A stretch of DNA of 64,000 bases from Blumeriella jaapii (taxonomy: Eukaryota > Ascomycota > Leotiomycetes > Helotiales > Drepanopezizaceae). The stretch lies in NCBI GenBank assembly GCA_009599575.1, contig VWND01000033.1, positions 186,001 to 250,000 of the forward strand, given 5' to 3'. This document shows positions 11,646-23,419 of this stretch, piece after piece (position 1 is the first letter of the stretch; the number at the start of each line of letters is the position of its first letter). The notes below the pieces were generated by a model. The model searched no databases and had not been told where the DNA came from. It saw only the letters and a list, made by a program, of their open reading frames with translations. Both the position numbers and the translations under genes were made by a program.

Positions 11646-14600
11646 TTAAAAATTAATTAATTAAAAACCGAACTTTTTAGCTTTATATTTTTTCGGTTTT
11701 TTAATCCGTTTTTAGCCTTTTTGCTATTGGCTTCTGCGGAAAAATAGCGTTTCGCTTATCGTTTAAATTATTTTGTTTATTTTGCTTTTTTAAAAAATGG
11801 CTCGATAAAATATTAATTAAGGTATCGTTTAGATTTACGAACGTTTTAATAACTTTTTCGTCGATAATATTATTAAATATCGCCGCGATAAATGTTTTTT
11901 ACGATTTTTTTTCGTAAATAATAAATTTCAACTTTTAAACGTAATTTTACGCTTTGCAAAAGGCGCTGAAAAGTCTTATATTAAAATCGTAGAAGTAATC
12001 GATTAATTCGTCGTGATTAAAACCGATTAACGCTTTTGCTTCGCGTAAAACTAATAGGTCGAACCACGGTTATTTACCGACGAATACTTTTAAAAAAGCT
12101 TCGAAATTTGTAAAAAAAACTATTTTACGAAATAGTTCGGAAGTAATCGTTTGCAATCGAAACTACCGAAAATGCTATAATTGCTTTCGCCGCAATATAA
12201 ATAATATCAGATTGTTTATCGGATTATCGTTTTCGAAGTAGTTTTTGTATTTTTGCGTCGTATAATTATTCGAATAAATTAATATCGCGCCGTCGGTTTT
12301 TTAGGTTTTAAATTTAACGAAGACTTTTTGTTTAGTCGAAAAGCTGATAAAAGTTATTTTATTTTTTATTTCGTAGCTTTCGGTTTCGTAATCCGATGAA
12401 ATAGCCGAAGCCATTGTTTTAAACGCGCTAAAATACGAAAAAGCTAAGCTTTTTTAAATGGTTTTAATTAGCTTGGCGTCGTAGTGTAATTGCAAATAAG
12501 CTTCGATTATTTCCGAATTGTATACGAATATAAATAAAACGTAATAGTCGAAAATAGCGTCGATAGGGTTTTCGATTTTTTTTTTTTAAAAATCGGCGAT
12601 ATCGAATTTTATAATTATAATACGGTCGGAGCCAGCGAAATCTAAAGCGATCGAAATATTAAAATATATTATAAAGCGGCAGTTTTCAAAGTTCCGGATA
12701 ATTAAAACAGCAAAATAAAAGCCGAAGTGCATTCTAAAAGCTTATTAAATAAAATTGTAAAATATATTAGCGAAAAAAGCTATAAGCGCTTTTTGGATTT
12801 TAATTAATCGGAAATAATATTTATATATAATTATTTTTTCTTTTATAAAATATAGCAATAGTTTGTTTTTTTCGTTATGAAATTTTACGTAATTAACGAA
12901 TTCGCAGCTTAATTCAAGTAAATTTTAAAATATATTTTCGGTCGAAAAGCTAGAAAAATCGGCTTTTAAAAATATTCGTTGCTTTTATTTTTTTACGTTT
13001 TAGTCGAGTTTTATAATCGCGTTAAAAATTTTAAAATCTGTTTTAAAATTTGCGTAATTTAAATAAGTTTTCGCACGCGCTTAAATAATTCTCGCAGTTT
13101 TTCGTCGGAATATAAATTAATTATTAAAATCAATTTCGAATATATCGTAATCCGAATTTTTAATAGCAGCGAATCGATTAGCAAAACCGATAACGTTAAT
13201 TTTTTTTATAATTAAATCGCAGTACGCCGCGTAATAGCGTATATAAAAATGGCAGAATTTGCCGTTTTTTTTAGCGTTAACGTTATTCGTAAAAACGAAA
13301 TTAAAAAATCGAAGTTTTTTAGCGAAAAAAAGCTCGAATAAAAACGGGTCATCGTTTTTAAAAATCTTTTTTATTTATTTCGGCGTATTATATTTGCAGT
13401 TTTCCGAAAAAAGCTTGATTCAGTTTTCGTTCGAAGCAAAAAAAAAAAAGCTGACGGATTTATTTGATTTTTATATAAAAATATCGAAATAAAACTTTTA
13501 AATCGTTTCGTCGTCGAAAGCGAAAGTTTTAAATAGAATAATTTAATTTTATGCTTTTTGTATAATTTTTTTCGCGATAATTTCGATATTTTTTTTTAAG
13601 CTTTTTCGGTCGAATCGTATAATAGTCGAAATTTTAAATGCTTTTATCAAAATTTGAAATATTAGCGGTACGACGTTTTTAAACGCAGCAGGCGTTTTTG
13701 ATATTTGCGTATTTAATTTCGAAAAATCAGATTTAAAATCGTTTTGTTTTTTTTTTTTCGGAATACTAAGATTTTCTGAATTTGATTTTGTAAAATCGTC
13801 GTGTTTTTTATTAATTAACTTAAAATTTATAACTCGGCGTCGATTTCCGGCTGTTTTTATTTGCGGTGCTTTTTTTTTTAGCGACGCGAATAATTTTTTT
13901 TTTCGAATAAAAAAAGTTTCGGAAATATCGGCGCGCTTTTTTACGTTTTTTATTTTTATTTTTTTCGGAATCGTTTTTATAAATATAATAAGTTTTTTGT
14001 ATTCGAATAAGCGGTTATTTGCCGTTACGCTTTTGATTTCGTTTTCGGATTCGTTTTCGACGGTTAAAAATAAAAATCGCTGAGTTATTTTAGCTGTTTT
14101 AAAAATATTAATTATTACCGCGTATATTTTTTCGAATTAAACGAAAATAATATTGGCTTTTTCGTTTCGTCGTCGTAAATTTGAAATATCGGAATAACGT
14201 CGTTTTTTTTTTTCGATATAAAAATGCTGTATTTGGCGACGCTTAGTTTTTTGCTTTGAAAAAAAAAAAAATTTAAAGTTTCGTAGCCGATTAAAATTTT
14301 TTTTAGCGATTGCATAGCGTCGTCGACCAGTTTGCAGACAGTTGTAAAAAGATTTATAAATCTGCGGATTTTTAAATTATTAGCTTTTAAAACTTACGCT
14401 TTGAAAATATAAGCGTTTAATATTCAGATTTTTTTTTTAGTAAAAGTAATAGTTTCGAAAAAGCGAGCGAGATGCCGAAATAAAATAATACCGGTGATTT
14501 TGCTAAAAACGTATTTTTAAATATTTTTTTTTCGTTAATTTGGCAGAAAGCGTAATATTCGGTTTATTACTTTTTTTTTATTATTTCGAATTTTTTTTGC

Positions 14601-14916
14601 TTCGGCGAAAGCTTTTAAAGCGTTATTATAATTTAGCAGAAACTTGTCGTAATTAAAACTTTTGCGAACGAATTTAGTTTTAACAAAACTTTTGTAATCG
14701 AATAGAAATTCGTTAACGTTTTTAGTTATTATATCGAATTGCTTTATAAATGTTTTTACGAAAGCTGCTTATTAATTTAGGATGGCGGTATTATATGCTT
14801 GCTTAAATTCGGAAAAGTTGCGTATAATAATTCCGTTAAAATAGATTAAAAATGAATTTGCTAGGTTTAGCAACGCTTTGCTTAAGGAACGATATAATAT
14901 TAATAAGTTTGTTAAT
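11646..14916 (-). pseudogene. X-family 3' accessory ORF, copy in X1 (unknown function)
   Basis: A long sense-strand frame between integrase and the 3' LTR, colinear with the copies in X2, X3 and X4. I do not recognise it. N-terminal third (about 14900-14500): lysine/glutamate-rich helical-looking sequence such as KNVNEFLFDY and LNYNNALKAFAEAKKA. Middle: Lys-rich segment with ESENE and KKRADI. C-terminal third: FISFSTKQKVFVKF, TDGAILIYSNNYT, FENDNPI and ILRRKQL. It ends in a basic tail (KPIAKR-type). TAA/TAG interrupt it often, consistent with former CAA/CAG. No aspartic, RT, integrase, chromo or zinc-knuckle motif is visible. Confidence 0.6.
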
Positions 14917-14989
14917 TAGAAAAATATGTTATATTTATTAAAAAATAACTGAAAAAAAATACGAAGATTATAAAATATTTGTATTTAAA

Positions 14990-15370
14990 AATCACGGGAA
15001 TCCGTATGCTATTTTCTTAATAAATTATAATTATTTAAATAAGCATTCGTTTAAAACAACGAAAAAAGTAAACAGTGCAGAAAATAGCAAATAATAAAAT
15101 GCATAAAAAATAGTTTTTGTAAAATATGCGAGCGGTATAAATGTATCAGATATATGGCTCAAATATATACAAAGCTTTTGTTTTAATAAATAAAAATACA
15201 GTTAAATAAAGAAAAGTATAATAAATGTCCTAAATAATATAAAAAAAAGTTTTAAAATAAACAGTATATATAAAACAGAATAATTAGGTTGTATATAAGC
15301 AAAGCAAAATAAGAATAATAAAACAATATATAATAAAAAAGAAAATAATAGGTAATAAAAATAGTAGAAC
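14990..15370 (-). other. A-rich (sense T-rich) tract between integrase and accessory ORF in X1
   Basis: The plus strand is A-rich and the sense strand T-rich, giving strongly hydrophobic conceptual translations. In X2 the equivalent tract (21270-21660) is open for 93 codons. Either a decayed membrane-spanning segment or a non-coding spacer would look like this. Confidence 0.4.
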
Positions 15371-15389
15371 AGTTAGTGAATAATTTTGT

Positions 15390-17170
15390 AAGTATTTTTC
15401 TTTTTTTCGGTTATAAATGGAATTACGATTTAAATTGTGATTTTAGCAGCGGGATTATCGTCCGGTCGTTTTCAGACTTTTCCAGAGGTTTTTTTTTTTT
15501 TAAAAATATAATCGTTTTGGTCGGAATCGTCGTCGGAATCGCTGGAATCGGAATCGCTTTTTAATTCGGAATCTAAGAAATAGATTTGCTAGTTTTTTTT
15601 GTAAAATCGTTTTAATCGGTTAGCGGCGAACGTTTTTTTTAATTTTGTTTTATCGAATTTCGTAAGCTTATAATAATTTTTATTTAATTCGGCTTTGTAT
15701 ACTTCGTAAAATCCGAGCCATTTATAATTAAGCTTAATATCGGCCGATTTATTAATAACGCGCTGAACGTCGTAAATTAAAATTAAATTTTTTTTTTTGA
15801 TTAATATTTTTTTTAAAACCTTGGTTTTATTTTAAATTTTTTTAGCCGTTTTTTTATATTTTTTTTTTTTTAAAATTATTTTTTTTATATTTATATCGCG
15901 GTAATTTAGTTATTTAAATTTTATTATTAATAAATTTGCTTTCGTTTTTATTTTAATCACGTTATAAAGTTTTTATACAAATTATTTTGTTTCCAAAAAT
16001 AATCGAGTGTTTTTGCCGTATTAAATAAAAAATGAAATTATTTTAATAAGAGCGTATATGCATATGCGTATAATAAAAAGCATTTCCGAGAATTTCCGCG
16101 ACCAACGTTTATAATTTTTTCGAATAACTTTTAAAAAATCGTCGAAAATATTTTTATAGCTTCGTTTAACAAATCTGTTGCTTTTCGAATTATAAATTGA
16201 AATTTAAATGCGCCGAATATCGTATTTTTTTGTAAAAGTTTCGATAACGCTTTTGTTTTCGGATTTATTATCGACGTTTAATTTGCTAAACAAATCGTGT
16301 CGATATACAACGTTTTTTTAAAAAAAGATCGCTATAATTTCGAAAATAGCGTTTCGGAAAAATCGCTTTTTAAGCTATTTAAATAAATCGTCGATAGCGA
16401 ATACGAAGCACGTATATTCGCGGTCGGTAATCGGTACGCGTATAACGTCGAAATTAATTTTTTTTTAAACTTTAGAAACTACGTCGGATATAATAGGTTT
16501 TTTTTTCGGCCAGGCTTTCGTTTTTAGCAAAAAATATAGTTTTTAACGAAAGCTTTGCAGTTTTCGAAGTATTTTTTTTATTAAAAATCGTTTTTGATTC
16601 GGTAATAAATGGTTTTAATTTTTTTATAAAACATTTTTTCGTAAGCTTTTTTTATAATTTAAAACTTATCGGCTTTGTTATTTATTATTAAACGTTTTTA
16701 ATATATATTATTTTTTATTTTATATAATTTTCTGTCGGCTAAAATATAATCGAAAGCTTGGTTTTTAAATAATTTAAATTAATAATTTAGCACGTTAAGC
16801 GGTTTAAATAAAATGGTTAAGTAATATGCGATCGAATAAAAGTTTTCGGTTTCGTAATTATCGATTAAAAGTTTATTTTCGTCGTTAGTCGGCTTATTGC
16901 GATCGTTTTCGATTAAATTTATTCGCGATGCTAGCCGAAATAATAACGCGAATGCTTTTTCGGCCCGAGAATTAATATTTTTTATTCGCGGTGCCAGCCG
17001 AGATAATAACGCGAATAGTTTCGGTTTTGTAAAATTTAAGGCGCAAATAGCGAAGCAGCCGATTTCGTTAACAATTTATTCGTCGATATTTTATTCGTTT
17101 TATTTAACGAAATCAGACGGATAAAAACGTTTTCGTTTGGAAAAACCGTTTGCCGCTATATTAATTATTT
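15390..17170 (-). pseudogene. gypsy integrase relic (X1)
   Basis: Colinear with the clearer copy in X2 (21661-23400). Minus-strand reading shows a zinc-finger end with a CxxC and KRK run, the catalytic core region, and a C-terminal part resembling the LVLVYD...DKS..KL..xWLG block followed by a ...LKRFY basic segment near 15620. The domain joins element cDNA to the target. Stops are frequent. Confidence 0.7.
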
Positions 17171-17547
17171 TTTTAATATATTTGATTTCGAAATTTATAA
17201 ATCGTATCTAAGCTATTTAATTAGTAACGAGCGCTTTTGATAAATTATTAGCTTTTTTATTTAATTGATCGACAAAGATTTTTGCGTCTGTTTTCAAAAT
17301 AAAATATACGCTGTACAATTCGCTTTTTATTTTTTTTATTGCTTTAAAAGCGCTTCGATATTTTCGTTTAATAATATCGTAGCGTGTTTCCGCGAAAGAT
17401 TATAAGCCGCTTTCGAATCGTGAAAAATGCCGTTTTTTGTTTTCGTCGATTTGTTATAATACAGCTTTTTAACCGAAAATACTAGCGTCGATAATTAAAA
17501 TAATTTCTTTTGCGTTTGGGTTATAATCGATCCGGACAAGCGATAAG
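17171..17547 (-). pseudogene. gypsy RNase H relic, 3' piece (X1)
   Basis: The minus strand reads LIIDASIFG, then RHFSRFESGL, AIKKIKSELYSVYFIL, KTDAKIFVDQLNKKA and ALVTN, a clear gypsy RNase H. The pattern of the DAS and TDA acidic motifs is kept. X2 interrupts this frame at 17547/28855, and the upstream RT portion continues at 28859. Confidence 0.85.
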
Positions 17548-17814
17548 TGTAAAAGTAGGTAGGAAAACCAGACTGATACGGCCATATGTCGGTGGGTAAG
17601 ATAGTCTAGGGAATCCCTAGAAGAAACTGAAAAAAGGAAAAGAAAAATAAATAAAAGTATAAATTAAACTGCGTGCCTATAGTACTATCTAAAGAGGTGC
17701 TTTGCTTTTATATCTGTTAAAAATAATTAATAGCAGAGGATTTCGGAAGGGTTCATACCTCGACTATAGCTAAAACTACTAACTTCTATTAATATAAAAT
17801 ATTACCGTTTTATA
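17548..17814 (-). repeat. X2 3' LTR
   Basis: The plus strand starts TGTAAAAGTAGGTAGGAAAA and ends CCGTTTTATA, preceded by TAAG. This left LTR retains the TG terminus that most other copies have lost to TA. Confidence 0.93.
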
Positions 17815-17905
17815 TTTTATTTCAAATAATATATATAATCGTTTTTAATTACGACCAAAGAAAAACATAACTTTAATAAATATAATTTAATTTATTTTAT
17901 ATAAT

Positions 17906-20900
17906 TTAAAAATCAATTAATTAAAAACCGAATTTTTTAGGCCTATACTTTTTTTCGGTTTTTTAACCCGTTTTTGGTTTTTTTGCTATTGGCTTTTGCG
18001 AAAAAATAGCGTTTCGCTTATCGTTTAAATCATTTTGTTTATTTTGCTTTTCTAAAAAATAATTCGATAAAGTGTCAGTCGAAATATCGTTTAAATTTAC
18101 GAACGTTTTAATAGCTTTTTCGTCGATAATATTATTAAATATCGCCGCGACGGATGCTTTCTACGATTTTTTTTCGTAGATAATAAATTTTAGCTTTTAA
18201 ACGTGGTTTTACGTTTTGCAGAAAGCGCTAAAAAGTTTTATATTAAAATCGTAAAAATAATTAATTAATTCGTCGTAATTAAAACCGATTAACGCTTTTG
18301 CTTCGCGTAAAACTAATAGGTCGGATTACGGTTGTTTGCCGACGAGCGCTTTTAAAAAAGCTTCGAGGCTTATAAAAAAAACTATTTTACGAAATAATTC
18401 GAAAATAATCGTTTGCAATCGAAACCACCGAAAATGCTATAATTGCTTTCGCCGTAATATAAATAATATCAGATTGCTTATCGGATTATCGTTTTCGAAA
18501 TAGTTTTTATATTTTTGCGCCGTATAATTATTCGAATAAACCAGTATTGCGCCGTCGGTTTTTTGGATTCTGAATCTGACGAAAACCTTTTGCTTAGTCG
18601 AAAAGCTAATAAAAATCATTTTATTTTTTATTTCGTAGCTTTCGATTTCGTAGTTCGATGAAATAGCTAAGGCCACTGTTTTAAACGCGCTGAAATACGA
18701 AAAAGCTGGACTTTTTTAAATAGTTTTAATTAGTTTGGCATCGTAATATAATTGCAAATAAATTTCGATTATTTCCGAATTATATGCGAAAACAAACAGA
18801 ACGTAATAATCGAAAATAGCGTCGATAAAATTTTCGATTTTTTTTTTTTTTTAAAAATCGGCGATATCGAATTTTATAATTGTAATACGGTCGGAATTAG
18901 CGAAATCTAAAGCGATTAAAACGTCAGAATATGCTACGAGGCGGCAGTTTCCGAAGTTCCGAATATTTAAAACAGCGAAATAAAAGCCGGAATGCATTTT
19001 AAAAGCTTATTGAATAAAATTGTAAAGCATATTGGCGAAAAAAGCTGTAAGCGCTTTTTAGGTTTTAACTAGTCGAAAATAATACTTATATATAGCTATT
19101 TTTTTTTTATAAAATACAACAGTGGCTTGTTTTTTCCGTTATGAAATTTTACGTAATTAACGAATTCGCAGCTTAATTCAAATAGATTTTAAAATATACT
19201 TTCGGTCGAAAGGCCAAAAAAGTCGGCTTTTAGAAATATTCGTTGTTTTTATTTTTTTACGTTTTAATCGAGTTTTATAATCGCGCTAAAAGCTTTAGAA
19301 TCTGTTTTAAAATTTGCGTAGCCCAAATAAGCTTTAATACGCGCTTAAATAGTTTTCGCAGTTTTTCGTCGGAATATAAATTAATTATTAAAATTAATTT
19401 CGAATACATCGTAGTCCGAATTTTTAATAATAGCGAATCGATTAGCAAAGCCGATAATATTAATTTTTTTTATAATCAAATCGTAATACGCCGCGTAATA
19501 ACATACGTGCAAATAGCAAAATTTGCCGTTTTTTTTAGCGTTAACGTTATTCGTAAAAACGAAATTAAAAAATCGAAGTTTTTCAGCGAAAAAAAATTCG
19601 AATAAAAACGGGTCACCGTTTTTAAAAGTTTTTTTTATTTGCTTTAGCGTATTATATTTGCAATTTTCCGAAAAAAGTTTGATTTAGTTTTCGTTCGAAG
19701 CAAAAAAGAAAAAGCTAACGAATTCGCTTGGCTTTTGTATAAAAGTGTCGAAGTAAAACTTTTAAATCGTTTCGTCGTCGAGCGAAAGTTTTAAGTAAAG
19801 TAATCTGATTTTATATTTTTTATATAATTTTTTTCGTAATAATTTCGATATTTTTTTTCAGGTTTTTTCGGTCGAATCGCGTAATAATCGAGATTTTAAA
19901 TACTTTTATTAAAGTTTGAAATATTAGCGGTTCGACGTTTTTAAACGCAGTAAGCGTTTTTAATATTTGCGTATTTAATTTCGAAAAATCAAATTCAGCG
20001 TCGTTTAGACTTTTTCTTTTCGAAATGCCGGCGTTTTTTAAATTTGATTTCGTAAAATCGTCGCGTTTTTTATTAATTAGCTTAAAACTCGTAGCTTGTC
20101 GTTGATTTCCGGCTGTTTTTATTCGCGATGCTTTTTTTGCTAGCGACGTAAATAGTTTTTTTTTTCGAATAAAAAAAGTTTCGAAAATATCGGCGCGCTT
20201 TTTTACGTTTTTTGTTTTTATTTTTTTCGAAATCGTTTTTATAAATATAATAGGTTTTTTGTATTCGAATAAGCGGTTGTTTGCTATTACGCTTTTAATT
20301 TCGTTTTCGGATTCGTTTTCGATAATTAAAAATAAAAATCGCCGAATTGTTTTAATTATTTTAAACGTATTAATTGCTACCGCGTATGTTTTTTCGAATT
20401 AAACGAGAATAATATTAGCTTTTTCGTTTTTTTCGTCGTCGTAAATTTGAAATATCGGAATAGCGTCGTTTTTTTCGTTCGGTATAAAAATATCGTATTT
20501 AGCGACGCTTAGTTTTTTGTTTTAAAAAAAAATCAGATTTAAGATTTCGCAGCCGACTAAAACTTTTTTTAGCGATTATATAGCGTCGTCGATTAATTTG
20601 CAAACAGCTGTAAAAAGACCTGTAAATTTGCGGGCTTTTGGATTATTAGCTTTTAGAATTTGCGTTTTAAAAATATAAGCGTTTAATATCCAAACTTTTT
20701 TTTCGTAAAAATAATAGTTTCGAAAAAACGAGCGAAATATCGAAATGAAATAATACCGGTGATTTTGTTAAAAACGTATTTTTGAATATTTTTTTTTCGT
20801 TAATTTAGCAAAAAGCGCAAAATTCGGTCTGTTATTTTTTTTTTATTATTTCGAGCTTTTTTTGCTTCGGCGAAAGCTTTTAACGCGTTATTGTAATTTA

Positions 20901-21180
20901 GCAGAAATTTGTCGTAATCAAAGTTTTTACGAACAAATTCAGCTTTAACGAAGCTTTTGTAATCGAATAAAAATTCGTTAACGTTTTTAGTTATTATATC
21001 GAATTGCTTTATAAATGTTTTTACGAAAATTGCTTATTGATTTGAAATAGCGGCATTATATATTTGCTTAAATTCGAAAAAATTGCGTATAATAATTCCG
21101 TTCCAAAATAAATTAAAAATAAGTTTGCTAAATTTAGCAACGTTTTACTTAAAAAACGATATAATATCGATAAATTTATT
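17906..21180 (-). pseudogene. X-family 3' accessory ORF, reference copy in X2 (unknown function)
   Basis: About 1,090 codons on the element sense strand downstream of integrase. One frame can be followed through long open runs separated by single stops. Landmarks from N to C: FEFKQIYNAA, NVNEFLFDYKSF, ALKAFAEAKKARNNKKK (20960-20840); ANLQ/FTGLFTAVCKLIDDAI, VAKYDIFIPNEKNDAIPI (20640-20440); Lys-rich middle with TFFIRKKKLFTSLAKK (20180-20110); LSLDDETI, EFFFAEKLRFFNFVFTNN (19800-19540); AILVYSNNYTAQKYKNYFEN (18560-18500); a basic C-terminus KPIAKKPKTG. The start codon is not identifiable. The position is that of env or extra ORFs in other retroelements, but I see no homology to support an envelope. 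I cannot assign a function. Confidence 0.65.
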
Positions 21181-21269
21181 AATTAAAAAAATATATTATA
21201 TTTATTAAAAAGTAATTAAGAAAAAGTACGGAAATTATAAAGTATTTGTATCCAAAAGTTACGGGAATC

Positions 21270-21660
21270 CGCATGCTGTTTTTTTAATAAATTATAACTG
21301 TTTAGGCAAATATCCGTTCAGAACAGCGAAAGGAGTAAATAGTACAAAAAATAGCAAACAATAAAATGCATAAAAAATAGTTTTCGTAAAATATGCGAAC
21401 AATACAAATGTATCAGATATGCGGCCTAAATATGTATAAAGCCTTTGTACAAACAAAAATACAAATAAACAAAAGAAAAGTATAATAGGTGTTTTAAACA
21501 ATATAAAAAAAAGTCTTAAAAATAAATAATATGTATAAAACAGAATAATTAAATTGTATATAAAGCAAAGCAAAACAAAAACAATAAAATAATATATAAT
21601 AAAAAAAAAAACAATAAATAATAAAAACAGTAGAATAATTAATAAATAATTTTGTATACA
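21270..21660 (-). other. hydrophobic tract between integrase and accessory ORF in X2
   Basis: A 93-codon open stretch (21573-21292) is almost entirely F, L, I, Y and V with few charges, ending FAVLNGYLPKQL. Related stretches exist at 14990-15370, 44760-45095 and 58150-58560. T-rich sense DNA produces such translations by default, so coding is uncertain. Confidence 0.4.
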
Positions 21661-23400
21661 CTTTTCTTTTTCTCGGTTATGGGTGGAATTACGATTTGAA
21701 CTGTGCTTTCAGCAGCGGGGTTATCAGATTATTTCCAAACCTTTCCAGAAGGTTTTTTTTTTTTAGAAGTATAATCGTTTTGATCGGAGTCGTCGTCGGA
21801 TTCGCTGAAATCGGAATCGCTGTTTAAATCAGAATTTAAAAAATAGATTTGCTAGTTTTTTTTATAAAATCGTTTTAATTTGTTAGCGGCGAACGTTTTT
21901 TTCAGTTTTGTTTTATCGAGTTTCGTAAGCTTATAATAACTTTTATTTAATTCCGCCTCGCATATTTCGTAAAGTCCGAGCTATTTATAATCAAGCTTAA
22001 TATCGGCCGATTTGTCGATAGCGCGCTGAACGTCGTAAACTAAAACCAAATTTTTTTTTTAATTAGCGTTTTTTTTAAAACTTTAGTTTTATTTCAGATT
22101 TTCTTAGCTGCTTTTTTATACTTTTTTTTTTTTAGAATTATTTTTTTTATATTTATATCGCGGTAATTTAGCTGCTTAGATTTTATTATTAATAAATCAG
22201 TTTTCGTTTTTATTTTAATTACGTTATAAAATTTCCATACAAGCTATTTTGTTTTCAAAAGCAATCGAGCGTTTTTGCCGTATTAAATAAAAAATAAAAT
22301 TATTTTAATAAAGCGTATATATATATACGTATAACAAAAAGTATTTCCGAGAATTTCCGCGACCAACGCTTATAATTTTCTCGAATGATTTTTAAAAAGC
22401 CGTCGAAAATATTTTTATAGCTTCGTTTAACGAATCCGTTGCTTTTCGAATTATAAGCTAAAATTTAAATGCGCTGGATACCGTATTTTTTTGTAAAAGT
22501 TTCGATAATATTTTTGTTTTCGAATTTATTATCGATATTTAATTTGCTAAATAAACCGTGTCGATATACGACGTTTTTTTAAAAAAAGGTCGTTATAACT
22601 TCGGAAATAGCGTTTCGGAAAAATCGCTTTTTAAGCTATTTAAATAAGTCGTTAATAACGAATACGAAGCATATATAACCGCGATCGGTAGTTAATACGC
22701 GTGTAACGTCGAAATTAATTTTTTTTTAGATTTTAAAAAACTACGTCGGATATAATAAATTTTTTTTTCGGCTAAGCTTTCGTTTTTAGCAAAAAATACA
22801 GCTTTTAACGAAAGCTTTACAGTTTTCGAAGTATTTTTTTTATTAAAAGTCGTTTTTGATTCGGTAATAAATAGCTTTACTTTTTTTATAAAATACTTTT
22901 TCGTAAGCTTTTTTTATAATTTGAAATTTATCGGCTTTATTATTTACTATTAAGCGTTTTTAATATATATTATTTTTTATTTTATATAACTTTTTGTCGG
23001 CTAAAATATAATCGAAAGCTTAATTTTTAAATAATTTAAATTAATAGTTTAATACGTTAAATAGTTTAAACAAAATAATTAAATAATATGCGATTAAATA
23101 AAAATTTTCGGTTTCGTAGTTATCGATCAAAAGTTTATTTTCGTCGCTAATCGGCTTATTCCGATCGTTTTCGATTAAATCCATTCGCGATGCCAGCCGA
23201 AATAATAACGCGAATGCTTTTTCGGCCCGAAAATTAGTGTTTTTTATTTGCGATACCAGCCGAAATAACAACGCGAATGATTTTAGCTTTGTAAAATCTA
23301 AAGCGTAAATAACGAAGCAGCCGATTTCGTTAGCGATTTATTCGTTAATATTTTATTCGCTTTGTTTAGCGAAATTAAACGGATAAAAGCGTTTTTTTTT
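21661..23400 (-). pseudogene. gypsy integrase relic (X2)
   Basis: From the high-coordinate side: a zinc-binding region near 22850-22780 with NCKAFVKSCIFC followed by KRKLSRKK; the core region at about 22700-22330 with VAEILGN; then the C-terminal module near 22060-21860 with LVYDVQRAIDKSADIKLDYK and LTKLDKTKLKKTFAANKLKRFY. It ends in an acidic Ser/Asp tail (SDFSESDDDSD). The pattern matches fungal gypsy integrases with a L-D-G-T..G-N-R-L-K type C-terminus. Many stops; inactive. Confidence 0.8.
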
Positions 23401-23419
23401 AAAAAGGCCGTCTGCCGCT

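Noticed and set aside
19243..19605. 120-codon plus-strand frame
   Set aside because: Shadow of the accessory frame, whose minus-strand reading has longer colinear conservation across the four copies.
21270..21660. Envelope gene in X
   Set aside because: No signal peptide, cleavage site or Cys pattern can be seen, and base composition alone explains the hydrophobicity. Kept only as a low-confidence observation.
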